Below the pieces are notes generated by a model. That model was given only the letters and a program-made list of their open reading frames with translations, had not been told where the DNA came from and ran no database searches. From NCBI GenBank assembly GCA_007136375.1, contig SLHB01000466.1:1-6474 (forward strand): a stretch of 6,474 bases of DNA. The letters run 5' to 3'. This stretch comes from Candidatus Hydrogenedentota bacterium. GTDB lineage: Bacteria; Hydrogenedentota; Hydrogenedentia; Hydrogenedentales; SLHB01. Shown in pieces: positions 5,485 to 6,474 of this stretch; the stretch's first letter is position 1, and each line of letters starts with the position of its first letter. The translations under genes and the position numbers were made by a program.

Positions 5485-6474
5485 TCAGGAGCGCCCTAGG
5501 GCGGCGTTGATGACCCGTTGGATGTCGATGGCGTTCACCGCGCCGTCTCCATTCACGTCGGCCCGCTCCGCGTACAGCGCGTTCGGAAGCGGGCGGCCCA
5601 GTGCGGCGTTGATGACCAACTGGATATCGATGGCGTCGACGGCGCCGTCCATGTTGATGTCTTCCGGCCGCCCATCGCCCAAGATGACGTAGGCCGTGAA
5701 GGACGTCACGGCGGCGCGCAGCCGGTTCTGCCCGAGCGGCTCCAGGGACGCCCCGTAGTCTAGGAAGGTCCGGTCTTCCGGGAGGATGGGCTGGAACATC
5801 TCGTCGAGGTTGGTGTCGAGACCGCCAAGGATGGGGACTCCGCCCCCGCTGGCGACAGGGAAGTTCACATGTGCCGGCGCGCCGTGGCTTTCCTCCAACT
5901 CGTAGACGGTCCCGCCGATCCGGATGAGGATGTGCAGGTCCACGAAAGGCGAGGCGGGGCTCCGTCCGTCTGGGTACCCGGGAGCCGCGCCGTCGAAGAG
6001 ATCCCGGCCCCGTTCCGCCGATCGCACGACAAGAAAGGCGGCGTCCGCGCTGGGCGGCAGTGTCGCCACGGGAATCTCGATGCGAACGCCCTCGGGCGTC
6101 TCATGCGCCAGAGGCTGGAGCGCGCCGCCCACGATGGGCATGAACCCCACGGCGAGGGAGCGATCCTCAGAGCCGTCTTCAATAGCCCGCATGGCGCCGG
6201 GCTCCGTGCTCGTCATTGTTTCAAAGGGATCGTCGGTGACGCGGAACGCGCCCGGACCCGCGCTGCTCAGGTTCTCGACGGGATCCACGAGTTCGACGGG
6301 GTAGGCGCCGGGCGCTATGGCTGGCGTGGCCGCGCGCAGGGTCTGTCCGTCCCGGTGAATGGTCAGGGCCGCGGCGCCGCCGATGCGCAGTTCCGTGTTG
6401 GACGTGAGGCCCGCGGCCTCGACGGTGACCACGGTCCCGCCCAACGAAAGGCCCACCTGAGGTTCGTAACTGAG
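5485..6474 (-). CDS. Secreted IPT/TIG and dockerin protein (3' part only)
   Basis: The frame is open to the right edge, so the start, and any signal peptide, lie outside the window; 329 residues are visible. The first 80 or so look like an IPT/TIG immunoglobulin-like domain ('LSLGGTVVTVEAAGL', 'ELRIGGAAA', 'ATPAIAPGAYPVELVDP'), a fold used in surface and extracellular proteins. Residues about 85-266 are a beta-rich region I do not recognise ('GVRIEIPVATLPPSADAAFLV', 'PFVDLHILIRI', 'VTSFTAYVILG'). The C-terminus is a type I dockerin: two 23-residue repeats at 272-294 and 306-328 ('DINMDGAVDAID' and 'DVNGDGAVNAID'), each with a full EF-hand-like calcium loop (Asp, Asn, Asp-Gly, Val, Asp) and a helix ending 'VINAALGR'. 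Dockerins bind cohesin domains in cellulosomes, but in this kind of organism they often end secreted proteins with no known cohesin partner. The GTG at 6456 is internal, because coding continues upstream of it (SYEPQ). The gene ends at a strong terminator. Confidence 0.85.
   Translation of the reverse strand, partial: LSYEPQVGLSLGGTVVTVEAAGLTSNTELRIGGAAALTIHRDGQTLRAATPAIAPGAYPVELVDPVENLSSAGPGAFRVTDDPFETMTSTEPGAMRAIEDGSEDRSLAVGFMPIVGGALQPLAHETPEGVRIEIPVATLPPSADAAFLVVRSAERGRDLFDGAAPGYPDGRSPASPFVDLHILIRIGGTVYELEESHGAPAHVNFPVASGGGVPILGGLDTNLDEMFQPILPEDRTFLDYGASLEPLGQNRLRAAVTSFTAYVILGDGRPEDINMDGAVDAIDIQLVINAALGRPLPNALYAERADVNGDGAVNAIDIQRVINAALGRS
5491..5661 (-). repeat. Duplicated dockerin calcium-binding repeat
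   Basis: The two dockerin repeats (5593-5661 and 5491-5559) are direct repeats at the DNA level, offset by 102 bases (34 codons). They share an identical 15-base run at 5501-5515 and 5603-5617, and most of the rest matches. This fits the tandem origin of the dockerin fold. Confidence 0.8.

Overview
The window is high-GC bacterial DNA carrying five protein genes in two converging blocks. No RNA genes, CRISPR arrays, insertion sequences or phage genes are visible. The organism is probably an environmental bacterium of the Hydrogenedentota/Planctomycetota/Lentisphaerota kind. This is an inference from three things: a secreted protein ending in a type I dockerin whose helices read 'VINAALGR', a TIM-barrel sugar-isomerase-like protein of a sort often expanded in those groups, and the long form of HflX.

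Left block (plus strand, 1-4140). A near-consensus sigma-70-type promoter (TTGACA, 17-base spacer, TAGAAT) at 8-36 faces a leader of about 250 bases. Next comes a xylose-isomerase-like TIM-barrel gene (293-1273) that seems to have lost most of its metal ligands. After a 133-base gap comes hflX, the ribosome-splitting GTPase. Its best-supported start is a rare ATT codon at 1407 behind a clean GGAGG. A secreted tetratricopeptide-repeat protein (3088-4140) follows after 37 bases and is probably co-transcribed with hflX.

Right block (minus strand, 4187-6474). The 3' part of a secreted IPT/TIG-plus-dockerin protein enters from the right edge and stops at 5485. A strong intrinsic terminator (14-bp perfect stem plus T tract) follows at 5408-5454. 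A separate gene at 4187-5308 then encodes a secreted metallophosphoesterase of the 5'-nucleotidase family, with its own candidate promoter at 5353-5381. The two blocks converge across a 46-base gap holding small GC-rich hairpins.

The genes do not form one obvious pathway. hflX is translation/ribosome maintenance. The TPR, phosphoesterase and dockerin proteins all point to the cell envelope or exterior. I did not find a new multi-gene defence or biosynthetic system. The most interesting observations are the predicted AUU start of hflX, the probable pseudo-enzyme, the phosphoesterase architecture, and an 11-base repeat shared by the terminator loop and the next gene's promoter region.
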